A stretch of 64,000 nt of DNA from an uncultured Pelagibacteraceae bacterium (GTDB lineage Bacteria > Pseudomonadota > Alphaproteobacteria > Pelagibacterales > Pelagibacteraceae). Below, one piece after another: positions 7,408 to 16,016 of this stretch (positions within the stretch are counted from its first letter, which is position 1; each line of letters opens with the position of its first letter). The position numbers and the translations under genes are program-made. The stretch covers positions 1-64,000 of the forward strand of contig CACNWU010000004.1 of the NCBI GenBank assembly GCA_902624185.1, given 5' to 3'. The notes beneath the pieces were generated by a model, which saw only the letters and a list, made by a program, of their open reading frames with translations, was not told where the DNA came from and did not search any database.

Positions 7408-7993
7408 AGTGTAACCAGCCCGTAATAATATATTTTTTTCCACTTTTAAGTATTGAACCTTTATGAACATGAGTCCACTCAGCTGGCCAAATTAATGTTT
7501 TACCACACTCTGGTTTTACTTTGATATTGTAATAATCAAAATCAGTTGTTCCTCCGTCGTCTACATCATTTAAATATGTCATCCATGCAAAAAGTCTATG
7601 AATAGTTGATATGTCCGTTCTCTCAGAATGCGAAGTACCAAAATGGTCTCCCTGAAGATATTTTTGAATATTGAAAGGTCCAATATGAATTTTTTTTACA
7701 AAAGTTTTTAAAAATGGAAATTGTTCCTTATAGTCTGTGAAGCATTCATGAAGATTTTTAAAATATTCATTAAATATTTCAAATTTATCACTTTCTAAAT
7801 CTTTTGGATTAATAGTTATGTCTACAGTTTTCTTAACTTCTTCATCTACTCCACCAGATATTTTTCCTTTGATATGAAGCTCAGGATTTTCCTCAAAAAA
7901 GTTAATCATTTTTTTGCATAGCTCATCATTTTCTAAATTCCAATTACCTATAAAATGAGGATTAGCATTTGTAGTTAAATTGAGGCGTTTCAT
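7397..7993 (-). CDS. prolyl-4-hydroxylase-like 2OG-Fe(II) oxygenase
   Basis: The 198 aa protein has the C-terminal half of a P4Hc-type oxygenase. A His-x-Glu iron pair is seen in SHSERTD, then MTYLNDVDDGGTTDF, then WPAEWTHVHKG with the distal His and a Lys in place of the 2-oxoglutarate-binding residue region (GKKYIITGW). Related small oxygenases are common in marine bacteria and cyanophages, with mostly unknown substrates. Its 3' end overlaps the convergent dioxygenase gene by 11 bases. The TPR gene lies 6 bp upstream on the same strand. Confidence 0.8.
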   Translation of the reverse strand: MKRLNLTTNANPHFIGNWNLENDELCKKMINFFEENPELHIKGKISGGVDEEVKKTVDITINPKDLESDKFEIFNEYFKNLHECFTDYKEQFPFLKTFVKKIHIGPFNIQKYLQGDHFGTSHSERTDISTIHRLFAWMTYLNDVDDGGTTDFDYYNIKVKPECGKTLIWPAEWTHVHKGSILKSGKKYIITGWLHFTD

Positions 7994-7999
7994 AATTTT

Positions 8000-8554
8000 C
8001 TATAATACCTTAAATTTTTTTTCGTCAAATTCAATAACTCCAATAGTTTCTTTTAAAATACTTAAACCAGATATATGTTTATTCATTCTTAAAAGATTTC
8101 TTCCATAATAATAACTCAAAGTTTTATCATTAGGAAAAACTTTTAAAGCTTTTGAAAAAAAAACATCTAATTCTTTCCTGAAATCAATCTCGAACAAACA
8201 TTTTGCTGTTATTCTCATAATTTCTATTTGATTACTGTTAATATTTAACGATTTTTGAAGTAAAGGAATTGCTTTTTTATAGGCATTTATATCATGAAAT
8301 ACTTTTGCTAAATTATTAATAAATATTAATTCATCAGGTTTGATACTTAAACAAATTTTATAATATTTTTCAGCCTCATCAAATTTTTTTAAATTTATAT
8401 AATTTAATGCAATATTATTTATTGCCGGTAAAAAATTTGGATACTGTTGAATAATTTTCTCTAAGATTTCTATTGCTTCTCTATGCTTTCCACTATTCCT
8501 TAATTTTTCTGCCTCTAAAAATTTTTTTTCTGTTTCTACATTAATTTTTTGCAT
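8000..8554 (-). CDS. tetratricopeptide repeat protein
   Basis: The 184 aa protein holds about four TPR units, seen as repeating A/G-x-Y..A....(Y/F)P patterns, for example GKHREAIEILEKIIQQYPN and KKFDEAEKYYKICLSIKPD. There is no signal peptide, so it is likely cytoplasmic. TPR units form a binding groove for other proteins. In P4H-type oxygenases TPR domains often present the protein substrate. The gene ends 6 bp before the P4H-like gene, so the two may work as a pair; this is inference. Confidence 0.85.
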   Translation of the reverse strand: MQKINVETEKKFLEAEKLRNSGKHREAIEILEKIIQQYPNFLPAINNIALNYINLKKFDEAEKYYKICLSIKPDELIFINNLAKVFHDINAYKKAIPLLQKSLNINSNQIEIMRITAKCLFEIDFRKELDVFFSKALKVFPNDKTLSYYYGRNLLRMNKHISGLSILKETIGVIEFDEKKFKVL

Positions 8555-9136
8555 TTATTTTAAATTTTTAATTTGAATTTCAGCTTTGGCAACAGATTTC
8601 TCATAATCCAGCGCCATTTGGTCTGCAGCAATAATTTCTATTTTCTTAATACCAAAAAAATTAAGCATATGAGTAAGCCATGGTGTTAAAAAATCTTCTT
8701 TACCACCAACTTTTGTTCCACCAGATGTAATAATTAAATAAACCTGTTTATCTTCCAATAAACCAACTCTTTGACCATCTGGCGTGTATTTGAAAGTAGA
8801 TTTAACTCTTGCGGCTAAATCAGACCAAGCTTTTAAAGTTGCCGGAGGTCCAAAGTTATAGACAGGTGCAGAAATGATAATTATATCGCTTTCTTTTAAT
8901 TCCATTACTAATTTATCTGATAGCTCAAACATTTTTTTATGTTGATCATTTTGTTTTTCCTCAGGTATTTTCATTCCAGACTCTGTTAATCCAGATATAA
9001 AAAGCATTTCGTCATCTAAATCTCTATAAATTACTTCATCACCAGGTTTTTTGATTTTTTCTAAAAGTTTCTTAGATAAAGCTCTAGAGGTTGAACCTTC
9101 TTTTCTTGCACTTGAATCTATTTGATAAATTTTCAT
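8555..9136 (-). CDS. FMN-dependent NAD(P)H:quinone/azo oxidoreductase (AzoR-like)
   Basis: The 193 aa protein has the flavodoxin-like fold of the AzoR/NQO1 family. The FMN phosphate loop is SSARKEGSTSRAL near residues 8-20, and the isoalloxazine loop is PVYNFGPPATLKAW near 95. GGT in LIITSGGT near 137 completes the flavin site. Members reduce quinones and azo compounds with two electrons in the cytoplasm. The TPR gene begins at the adjacent base downstream. Confidence 0.85.
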   Translation of the reverse strand: MKIYQIDSSARKEGSTSRALSKKLLEKIKKPGDEVIYRDLDDEMLFISGLTESGMKIPEEKQNDQHKKMFELSDKLVMELKESDIIIISAPVYNFGPPATLKAWSDLAARVKSTFKYTPDGQRVGLLEDKQVYLIITSGGTKVGGKEDFLTPWLTHMLNFFGIKKIEIIAADQMALDYEKSVAKAEIQIKNLK

Positions 9137-9144
9137 ATTTTAGG

Positions 9145-9852
9145 TTATCCAAAATTTTGAAGGAAAGGGAAAATATTTAATAAATAATATCCCAAAGCCT
9201 GTAATTGATTAGTTAATATTAAAATACCTGTAATTAACAAGATAATTCCACCAATTTTAGAAACTAAATTAATATTTCTTTTAAAATTTTTTGAAAAAAT
9301 TAAAAATTTTTGCATTAAATAACCGGATAAAATAAATGGTATTGCTAATCCTAAAGAATAAAAAATTAAAAGTAAAATTCCTTTATTAATACTTTCCTCT
9401 GTTGCAGCTAAAACTAAAATTGAACCTAAAATAGGACCAATACATGGCGTCCACCCAAAAGCAAAGGCCATACCAATTAATATTGGGCTATAAAAATTTT
9501 TATTAATATTTGTTTGAATTCTTTTTTCATAATTTAAAAATTTTATATTTATTATTCCTAAAATGTGGAGTGAAAGAAGAACTATTAATAAACCTGCTAC
9601 TATTCTAAGTTCATACGAGTTTTGAAGAAGGGCTTGACCTAAAAAAGTTGAAGCGGCACCAAAAATAATGAATATAATTGAAAAACCTAATGTAAATAAA
9701 ATTATTGGAACTAAATTTACTTTTTTTTTTTCAATTAACTCATTCAAAGAGCAGCCAGAAATATAAGAGACATATCCAGGTATTAATGGTAACACACATG
9801 GAGATAAGAAGCTTATTAAACCCGCTCCAAAAGCAACTATTAATTCAAACAT
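9145..9852 (-). CDS. ccdA: CcdA-type thiol-disulfide electron transporter
   Basis: The 235 aa protein has six membrane helices and the two redox cysteines of the CcdA/DsbD core, in SPCVLPLIPGY (helix 1) and FGWTPCIGP (helix 4). It passes electrons from cytoplasmic thioredoxin to the periplasm, for cytochrome c maturation or disulfide reduction. No periplasmic thioredoxin partner gene sits beside it. It lies 8 bp upstream of the azoR-like gene and 11 bp downstream of the aldehyde dehydrogenase gene on the same strand. Confidence 0.9.
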   Translation of the reverse strand: MFELIVAFGAGLISFLSPCVLPLIPGYVSYISGCSLNELIEKKKVNLVPIILFTLGFSIIFIIFGAASTFLGQALLQNSYELRIVAGLLIVLLSLHILGIINIKFLNYEKRIQTNINKNFYSPILIGMAFAFGWTPCIGPILGSILVLAATEESINKGILLLIFYSLGLAIPFILSGYLMQKFLIFSKNFKRNINLVSKIGGIILLITGILILTNQLQALGYYLLNIFPFLQNFG

Positions 9853-9863
9853 TTTTATTAAGA

Positions 9864-11306
9864 TTAACCTTTAATTCCTAAGTGAGTATATTTTACATTC
9901 AAATAATCTTTGATTGCATTAGACCCACCTTCTCTACCATAACCGCTTTGCTTAATACCTCCGAAAGGAGCTTCTGCAATAGCTACAACCCCCGTATTAA
10001 CTGCCACTGATCCTGTTTCTAATTGTTCAGAAGCTAAATGAGCTTTTTCCATTGAATTTGTACAAACATAACTACATAAACCAAGTTCATGATTATTAGC
10101 TCTTTTTATTACTTCATCAAAAGATTTGAACGAAAGCATGGGTACCAAAGGTCCAAAAGGTTCTTGTTTCATAATGGTAAAATCATCTTTAACATTATCG
10201 AATATTGTTGGCTCATAAAAATAACCTTTGTTGAAACCTGCTGGTCTTTTTCCTCCTAATAAAACTTTTGCTCCCTCCTGTTTTGTTTTTTCAACTAATT
10301 CCTCAACTTCATTTAATCTTTTTTTAGTTGTAAGGGGACCTAATTGGGTGTCAGCATCCATGCCATTACCAATTTTTAATTTCTTTGTTTTATCTACAAA
10401 TAAATCTACAAATTCTTCTTTTTTACTTTCATGAATATAAAACCTATTAGGTGATATACATACTTGTCCATTATTTCTAAACTTTGCGGCAATAGCTATA
10501 TCTGCAGCTTTTTTAATATCAGCATCATCAAATACAATGAAAGGTGAATGACCTGAAAGTTCCATTGTTACCCTTTGAACTTTGTCTGCTGCTTGTTTTA
10601 ATATTAACTTTCCAACACGAGATGACCCTGTAATAGAAATTTTTTTAACAATATCTGAAGCAATCAATTGTTGTGCAATACTAGGTGGGTCACCAGACAA
10701 AAGATTAACAACTCCTGGAGGAACACCACATTCGTTACAGATATCAACCATCTCCATTACAACACCTGGAGTAATAACATCTGGTTTTATAATAACTGAG
10801 CAACCAGCAGCTAGCGCTGTTGAAATTTTTCTTGCTGACAACACTGCTGGAAAATTCCAAGGTGTTAATGCAGCAACTACACCAACAGGTTGGTAGTAAA
10901 CATGTACTCTTGTTTCCTCAAATCTACTTTCTACAGTTTGACCATAAATCCTTTTTGTCTCTTCAGCATTCCACTCAAAAATATCTGCTGCTCCACCTAT
11001 TTCACCTTTTGCTTCAGCCAAAGGTTTTCCAACTTCCAGTGACATCCATTTAGCTAAAACATCTTGTTTTTCTCTCATCTTATCAGCAATTTTTCTGATA
11101 ATGTATGCTCTTTGCCAAGGCGCAGTTTTTTTCCAAACCTGCAATCCTTTCTCTGCAGACTTTAAAGCTTTATCCACGTCAACAGGGGAAGCTTTGGACG
11201 CATTACCTAAGACTTCTTCTGTTGCTGGATTAATAACTTCATAAGTTTCACCATTAGACGATGGTGACCATTTTCCATCAATAAATTGTCCAAATTTTTC
11301 GTACAT
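9864..11306 (-). CDS. gabD: NAD(P)-dependent aldehyde dehydrogenase, succinate-semialdehyde type
   Basis: The 480 aa length and the sequence fit the GabD branch of aldehyde dehydrogenases, which oxidise succinate semialdehyde to succinate. The nucleotide site includes TPWNFPAVLSARK and ITGSSRVGK; the base Glu is in VTMELSGHSPF; the catalytic Cys is in NNGQVCISPNR. The usual ELGG is ELSG here. The C-terminus carries PFGGIKQSGYGREGG. Relatives also oxidise glutarate semialdehyde, so the exact substrate is open. A 102 bp gap separates it from the divergent GYD gene. Confidence 0.85.
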   Translation of the reverse strand: MYEKFGQFIDGKWSPSSNGETYEVINPATEEVLGNASKASPVDVDKALKSAEKGLQVWKKTAPWQRAYIIRKIADKMREKQDVLAKWMSLEVGKPLAEAKGEIGGAADIFEWNAEETKRIYGQTVESRFEETRVHVYYQPVGVVAALTPWNFPAVLSARKISTALAAGCSVIIKPDVITPGVVMEMVDICNECGVPPGVVNLLSGDPPSIAQQLIASDIVKKISITGSSRVGKLILKQAADKVQRVTMELSGHSPFIVFDDADIKKAADIAIAAKFRNNGQVCISPNRFYIHESKKEEFVDLFVDKTKKLKIGNGMDADTQLGPLTTKKRLNEVEELVEKTKQEGAKVLLGGKRPAGFNKGYFYEPTIFDNVKDDFTIMKQEPFGPLVPMLSFKSFDEVIKRANNHELGLCSYVCTNSMEKAHLASEQLETGSVAVNTGVVAIAEAPFGGIKQSGYGREGGSNAIKDYLNVKYTHLGIKG

Positions 11307-11408
11307 TTCTCAATCTAGCATTACAATAAGTTGTGTCTACTATGTAATTTTAACACATTAAATTTTTAAAAATTGATGATAGCATTTAAATTGTAGAAAG
11401 GAGTTTGT

Positions 11409-11726
11409 ATGAAAGCATATATAATGGGTAATTATACCTCAAAAGCTTTTCAAGGATTTTTGAAAGATCCTTCAAGTGATAGAAAAGCTGTAGTAAAACA
11501 ACTTACTGAGGCAATGGGCGGAACTATGCACAGTATGGATATCGTAAGAGGTTCGTACGATTTTATAGTTGTTACGGATGTACCAAGTTTTGATGATTTT
11601 GCTGCTATCAAATTAGTAGTTGAAGCATCTGGTGCAGTTGAAAATTTAACAATGTTAGAAGCAATTGACTTTGGCAAAGCTACCGCAAAGGCAAGTAAAA
11701 TTGGTTACAAAGCACCTGGTCAATAA
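11409..11726 (+). CDS. GYD domain protein
   Basis: The 105 aa protein fits the GYD family: an opening AYIMGNYTSKAFQGFL, the RGSYDFIVVTDVPS segment that names the family, and a second helix followed by EAIDFGKA. These are small ferredoxin-like dimers of unknown role. An AAAGGAG site sits just upstream of the ATG. An imperfect hairpin and the moaA gene follow on the same strand. Confidence 0.85.
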   Translation: MKAYIMGNYTSKAFQGFLKDPSSDRKAVVKQLTEAMGGTMHSMDIVRGSYDFIVVTDVPSFDDFAAIKLVVEASGAVENLTMLEAIDFGKATAKASKIGYKAPGQ

Positions 11727-11736
11727 AAACTTTAAG

Positions 11737-11770
11737 AAATTATCTTCCAGCTGCGGACTGGAAGTAATTT
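11737..11770 (+). other. hairpin between the GYD gene and moaA
   Basis: CTTCCAG (11744-11750) pairs with CTGGAAG (11758-11764) around a CTGCGGA loop. AAATT (11737-11741) can pair with AATTT (11766-11770) below a small internal loop. It is GC-rich for this genome. No T-run follows, so a classical terminator is unlikely. It lies 43 bp before the moaA ATG. It is too short for the known molybdenum-cofactor riboswitch. It could be an mRNA end-protecting hairpin or a moaA leader. Confidence 0.4.
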
Positions 11771-11812
11771 CATAATTAGTGCATGTTAAATATGAATGTG
11801 TTATCCTTTTAA

Positions 11813-12805
11813 ATGCAAACTTTAAAAGATTCATTTGGACGAACATTTCCTTATATAAGATTATCAATTACTGATGTCTGTAACTTTAAATGTGGCTATT
11901 GTTTACCAAACGGCTATCAAGTTGATAAAAGTGATAATAGAAAATTCCTTCACTTAGATGAAATAAAACGTTTATCAAGAGTTTTTTCAAAATTAGGTGT
12001 ACAAAAAATCAGAATTACTGGTGGAGAACCAACGGTTAGAAAAGATTTTTTTGAAATAATAAAAATTTTAAAAAATGAAGCAGGAATTAAAAAAGTAGTA
12101 ATTACAACGAATGGTTATCACTTAGATGAAAAAGCTAAAATGTTAGCCGAAAGTGGTTTGGATGGTATTAATATAAGTGTAGATAGTCTTGATAGAAATA
12201 CTTTCAAAAATATTACAGGTCATGACCGATTACCAGAAATTTTGAAAGGAATTCAAGTTTTACAAGATTTAAATTTTAATAATATTAAGATAAATGCAGT
12301 TCTTTTAAATGGTGTAAACGCTTCTGAACAAGATTTTAATTCTTGGGGAGAATTTATAAAAAAAAATAAAGTAGATTTTAGATATATTGAATTAATGAGA
12401 ACTGGAGATAACTTAGATTATTTTAACAAGTATCATATCTCTTCTAAAATATTTAAAGACTACTTGGATAAAAATAATTGGATTTATCAGACTTTTGGCA
12501 AAGACGCTGGTCCATCTTTAAATTATATCAATCAAGAGTATAAAGGTAAATTTGGAATTATAGCTCCCTACTCAAAAAATTTTTGTAAGACTTGTAATCG
12601 TTTGAGAATTACTTCAAGAGGTGATTTGAGATTATGTTTGTTTGGAAACACAGGTATAAGTGTAAGACATTTGCTTCAAAAAGATGATCAAATTGAGGAA
12701 TTACAAGATCTTATACTTGGACAAATGAAATATAAAAAAGAGTCTCATTATTTAGAGCTAGGTGAAACAGGTTTAACTAAAAATTTATCCAAAACAGGTG
12801 GTTAA
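11813..12805 (+). CDS. moaA: GTP 3',8-cyclase
   Basis: This radical-SAM enzyme starts molybdenum-cofactor synthesis by rearranging GTP, with MoaC completing cyclic pyranopterin phosphate. The 330 aa protein has the SAM cluster motif CNFKCGYC (C23, C27, C30) and the C-terminal GTP-site cluster CKTCNRLR with a third Cys in LRLCLFG. The C-terminus ends in GG, as in active MoaA. The final TAA overlaps moaC by one base, and moaC, moaD and moaE follow in the same run. Confidence 0.96.
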   Translation: MQTLKDSFGRTFPYIRLSITDVCNFKCGYCLPNGYQVDKSDNRKFLHLDEIKRLSRVFSKLGVQKIRITGGEPTVRKDFFEIIKILKNEAGIKKVVITTNGYHLDEKAKMLAESGLDGINISVDSLDRNTFKNITGHDRLPEILKGIQVLQDLNFNNIKINAVLLNGVNASEQDFNSWGEFIKKNKVDFRYIELMRTGDNLDYFNKYHISSKIFKDYLDKNNWIYQTFGKDAGPSLNYINQEYKGKFGIIAPYSKNFCKTCNRLRITSRGDLRLCLFGNTGISVRHLLQKDDQIEELQDLILGQMKYKKESHYLELGETGLTKNLSKTGG

Positions 12806-13350
12806 TGTCAAAATTAAAGATAATTAATAAAGAAGAGCTTGAAGATTGGGCAAAAGAGATATTTCAAAAAAATTCTTTTAATATGGTTGATGTTTCATCT
12901 AAGAAAGAAACATTTCGTAGAGCATTAGCATCTGGAAAAATTTACGTTGGAAAAGAAGTTTTTGATTTAATTAAAAATAAAAAGATGCCTAAAGGTGATC
13001 CTATTACATTAGCAGAAGTATCAGCTGTATTAGGTGTTAAAAAAACAAGTGAGTTAATCCCATTATGTCACCCACTTCCTATTGATCACACTGCAACAAA
13101 AATTATTATGAATGAGGTGGATAGCTCATTAGAAGTACTTTGTGTAGTTTCAGCAATAGCTAAAACAGGTGTAGAAATGGAAGCTATAATGGGTGTGAAT
13201 GCTGCATTAATAACTATTTATGACTTAAGCAAAATAGTAAATCCTCATCTAAAAATAGATGACGTGAAGTTATTAATTAAAGAAGGTGGAAAAAGTGGAT
13301 TGTGGACCAATCCAGATGGGTTGCCTGAATTTTTAAAAAATATATTCTAA
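12805..13350 (+). CDS. moaC: cyclic pyranopterin monophosphate synthase
   Basis: MoaC converts the MoaA product to cyclic pyranopterin monophosphate. The signatures MVDVS, ELIPLCHPLPI and TGVEMEAIMGV are all present, including the active-site His of the CHPLP stretch. At 181 aa it is about 20 residues longer than usual because of an N-terminal charged helix before MVDVS. The gene overlaps moaA by one base and lies 6 bp before the thioesterase gene. Confidence 0.95.
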   Translation: MSKLKIINKEELEDWAKEIFQKNSFNMVDVSSKKETFRRALASGKIYVGKEVFDLIKNKKMPKGDPITLAEVSAVLGVKKTSELIPLCHPLPIDHTATKIIMNEVDSSLEVLCVVSAIAKTGVEMEAIMGVNAALITIYDLSKIVNPHLKIDDVKLLIKEGGKSGLWTNPDGLPEFLKNIF

Positions 13351-13356
13351 TTATAT

Positions 13357-13827
13357 ATGTCCGTTTATCTAAGTACTCAAAAAGTAATTAAAGATTGGAT
13401 TGATTACAACGATCATATGAATGTTTCATATTATCTATTAATGTTTGATAAATATGGTGCTGATACATTAAATAGTATTTTTCAAATGGGTGAGCATTCA
13501 GCAAAAACAACTAAAAAAAGTACAATGATTGTAGAGTCTCACATAACGTACAATCAAGAACTTCAACTAAATGATGAGGTTGATATTAATTGTGTTTATT
13601 TCGATCATGATAAAAAAAGACTTCAATATAAAATGGAAATGATCCACAAAGAAAAAAAATTCCTAGCCTCAACAATTGAAATTCTAGCTTTATATGTAGA
13701 TTTGAATGAAAGAAAGGTTACAGAATTTGAAGATGAAAAAGTCAAGTTAATGGATGATTTTATCAATAAGAATAAATCTAAATTTAGTGGTAAAGATTTA
13801 AAATTCTCAACAAAAATAAAGAAATGA
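13357..13827 (+). CDS. hotdog-fold thioesterase (4HBT type)
   Basis: The 156 aa protein fits the acyl-CoA thioesterase hotdog fold. The opening DWIDYNDHMNVSYYLLMFDKYG carries the Asn-Asp-His-Met pattern seen in 4HBT enzymes and in the C-terminal thioesterase domain of carnitine dehydrogenase fusions. The later VESHITYNQEL and VDINCVYFDHDKKRLQY are the core strands. It sits inside the molybdenum-cofactor operon; the moaD ATG overlaps its TGA. No known molybdopterin step needs a thioesterase, so its place here may be chance. Confidence 0.8.
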   Translation: MSVYLSTQKVIKDWIDYNDHMNVSYYLLMFDKYGADTLNSIFQMGEHSAKTTKKSTMIVESHITYNQELQLNDEVDINCVYFDHDKKRLQYKMEMIHKEKKFLASTIEILALYVDLNERKVTEFEDEKVKLMDDFINKNKSKFSGKDLKFSTKIKK

Positions 13828-14093
13828 AAATCAAATTAGAACTCTTTGGAGCTAGTAGAGATTTTAGTGATAAAGATCACATTGAACTTGATATAGGAGA
13901 AAAGGCTTCTTTAAATGATTTGCGAAATGAGATCATTAAATATTTAGATAAAAAATTTCATGGTAATCAAAGTTTTATAAAAGTTGTAAAATCTTCAGCT
14001 TTTTGCTCTGAAAATAATGAAATAATAAGCGACAATTATAAAATCACAAAAGATCAAAAGATTGGTATTATACCTCCTATCGGAGGAGGTTAA
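13824..14093 (+). CDS. moaD: molybdopterin synthase small subunit
   Basis: MoaD is a ubiquitin-like sulfur carrier. Its C-terminal glycine is turned into a thiocarboxylate that gives sulfur to the pterin. The 89 aa protein ends IPPIGGG, with the required C-terminal Gly-Gly. The ferredoxin-like N-terminus IKLELFGASRDF is typical. It overlaps the thioesterase gene by 4 bases (ATGA) and moaE by one (TAATG), so subunit synthesis is coupled. Confidence 0.93.
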   Translation: MKIKLELFGASRDFSDKDHIELDIGEKASLNDLRNEIIKYLDKKFHGNQSFIKVVKSSAFCSENNEIISDNYKITKDQKIGIIPPIGGG

Positions 14094-14545
14094 TGCTTCA
14101 TACTAAAGTTGTAGATTCTAAAAAAAGAAAAATACTTCATTCTAACGCTGAAAAATTCATTAAAGATTCTAAATTTGGAGCATCAATTTATTTTTTAGGC
14201 ACTGTCAGAAATATGAATGATAATAAAAAAGTTACTGGAATTACTTACGATAGTCATGATGAAATGGTATTAAAAAGCTTTGAAGAAATTTACAATGAAA
14301 CAGATCAAAAATTAGATATCAAAGATAAAGCAGTATTTATTGAACATGCTAAGGGACATCTCAACTTAGGTGAGATAAGTATAATTATCGCAGTTGCTTG
14401 TAAACATCGTGATCAAGCTTATGTGCTATCAAGATATATAATAGAGGAAATTAAAAAAAGATCTCCAATTTGGAAAAAAGAACATTATGAAAATGATGAA
14501 AGTGAGTGGTTAAAAGGAAATCCTATTACTAATGAAAAAGTTTAA
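14093..14545 (+). CDS. moaE: molybdopterin synthase catalytic subunit
   Basis: MoaE forms a heterotetramer with MoaD and inserts two sulfurs into cyclic pyranopterin phosphate. The 150 aa protein has GASIYFLGTVRNMN, EHAKGHLNLGEISIIIAV, and the catalytic-lysine stretch KKRSPIWKKEHY near the C-terminus. The last 14 bases overlap the start of msrP, which links cofactor synthesis to its client enzyme in one transcript. Confidence 0.95.
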   Translation: MLHTKVVDSKKRKILHSNAEKFIKDSKFGASIYFLGTVRNMNDNKKVTGITYDSHDEMVLKSFEEIYNETDQKLDIKDKAVFIEHAKGHLNLGEISIIIAVACKHRDQAYVLSRYIIEEIKKRSPIWKKEHYENDESEWLKGNPITNEKV

Positions 14546-15431
14546 ACATTCAGAAATTACTCCAGAAAAAATATATAATAAAAGAAGATCTTTTATTAAA
14601 TCTATGGGTTATGGTTTGAGTTCTATTGCTTTTAGTTCGGTTCCTTTAATTGATGCTAAGGCCAGTAATTTAAATGAGCCAACTAGTTATCAAGATATAA
14701 CCACATATAATAATTTTTATGAGTTTGGTACTGGTAAAGCTGATCCACACAGAAGAGCAAAAAATTTTACTACAAGACCTTGGACTGTAAAAATTGAGGG
14801 TGAAGTTGAAAAATCTTTAGAACTTCCAATTGAGGAAGTTTTGAATATTAAATCTGAAGAGAGAATTCTTAAACTTAGATGTGTTGAAGGTTGGTCTATG
14901 GTTATTCCATGGTTAGGCTTTTCATTAAGTGAATTACTAAATAAAGTTAAGATTAAATCAACTGCAAAGTACGTTGAATTTGAAACAGTTTATAACCCAG
15001 AAGAAATGGTAGGTCAGAGATATCCTGTTTTAAACTGGCCTTATATCGAAGGGCTTAGAATAGATGAAGCGATGCATCCACTAACAACTGTTGTAACTGG
15101 TCTTTATGGTAAAACTTTACCAAACCAAAATGGGGCACCATTAAGAATATTTATTCCATGGAAGTATGGTTTTAAAAGTGCGAAATCAATTGTTAAAATC
15201 AAATTAACAAAAAATATGCCGAATACTGCTTGGAAAAATGCTTCACCAAGAGAATATGGTTTTTACTCAAATGTAAATCCTGAGGTTGATCATCCAAGAT
15301 GGTCTCAAAAAACTGAAAGAGTAATTGGAGAAAGTATTTTAGCTCCTAGAATAAAAACATTAATGTTCAATGGTTATGGAGATGAGGTTGCTCATCTTTA
15401 TAGTGGTATGGACCTTAAAAAAAATTACTAA
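14532..15431 (+). CDS. msrP: periplasmic methionine-sulfoxide reductase, molybdenum subunit
   Basis: MsrP repairs oxidised methionines of periplasmic proteins. It holds the cofactor as mono-molybdopterin. The 299 aa protein starts with a twin-arginine signal (NKRRSFIKSMG followed by a hydrophobic stretch ending near IDAKA), so it is exported folded. The molybdenum-ligand Cys is C117 in LRCVEGWSMVIPW. Other landmarks are GLYGKTLPNQNGAPLRI and PWKYGFKSAKSIVKI. It overlaps moaE by 14 bases and is followed by msrQ. Confidence 0.95.
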   Translation: MKKFKHSEITPEKIYNKRRSFIKSMGYGLSSIAFSSVPLIDAKASNLNEPTSYQDITTYNNFYEFGTGKADPHRRAKNFTTRPWTVKIEGEVEKSLELPIEEVLNIKSEERILKLRCVEGWSMVIPWLGFSLSELLNKVKIKSTAKYVEFETVYNPEEMVGQRYPVLNWPYIEGLRIDEAMHPLTTVVTGLYGKTLPNQNGAPLRIFIPWKYGFKSAKSIVKIKLTKNMPNTAWKNASPREYGFYSNVNPEVDHPRWSQKTERVIGESILAPRIKTLMFNGYGDEVAHLYSGMDLKKNY

Positions 15432-15437
15432 AGTAAA

Positions 15438-16016
15438 TTGAAAAACTATTTTAAGCCTGCTGTTTTCTTATTATGTCTTTGGCCAATTTATATAATTACT
15501 TTTCAAATATTTTATAATAAATTAGGTCCTGAACCAGTAGATAGGATTATAAATCATTTTGGAGAATGGACTTTAATCTTTATCCTTCTAACTCTTGCAA
15601 TGACCCCTCTTAGAAAAATTACAAAATCACTAGAGTGGATTAAATTTAGAAGGATGCTTGGTTTATTCGCTTTTTTTTATGCCTCAATTCATATGCTTAG
15701 TTACGTTGGTCTTGATTATAGATTTGATTTTGAACCTCTAATTGATGATGTTTTAAAGAAAAAATTTATTTTTATAGGTTTTTCTGCTTGGTTGTTACTA
15801 ATTCCATTAGCAATAACTTCATCAGACAAAATGGTTAAAATTTTAAAAAAAAATTGGAAAAAGCTACATCGATTAGTTTACATAATTTCAATTTTTGGAG
15901 TTTTACACTTTATTTGGTTATCAAAAACAATATTTTTTAAACCTTTAGTCTTTTTGATTATTCTAATTATTCTTCTTTTATTAAGAATAAATTTTAGGAA
16001 ATTTAATTTATCGTAG
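15438..16016 (+). CDS. msrQ: MsrQ, heme b membrane subunit of the MsrPQ system
   Basis: MsrQ feeds electrons from the quinone pool to MsrP. The 192 aa protein has about six membrane helices. Conserved histidines include SIHMLSYVG, KKLHRLVY and VLHFIW, where heme b is expected. The opening GEWTLIFILLTLAMTPLRK is the usual first helix of the family. The start is TTG, 6 bp after the msrP stop; no ATG lies close by. The last 14 bases overlap the convergent DUF779 gene. Confidence 0.93.
   Translation: MKNYFKPAVFLLCLWPIYIITFQIFYNKLGPEPVDRIINHFGEWTLIFILLTLAMTPLRKITKSLEWIKFRRMLGLFAFFYASIHMLSYVGLDYRFDFEPLIDDVLKKKFIFIGFSAWLLLIPLAITSSDKMVKILKKNWKKLHRLVYIISIFGVLHFIWLSKTIFFKPLVFLIILIILLLLRINFRKFNLS

Noticed and set aside
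10228-11053. Three plus-strand ORFs inside the gabD-like gene
   Set aside because: They run opposite to a strongly conserved aldehyde dehydrogenase and their peptides look random.
11727-11812. Molybdenum-cofactor riboswitch upstream of moaA
   Set aside because: The gap is only 86 bp and lacks the long multi-stem Moco aptamer; just one hairpin is seen.
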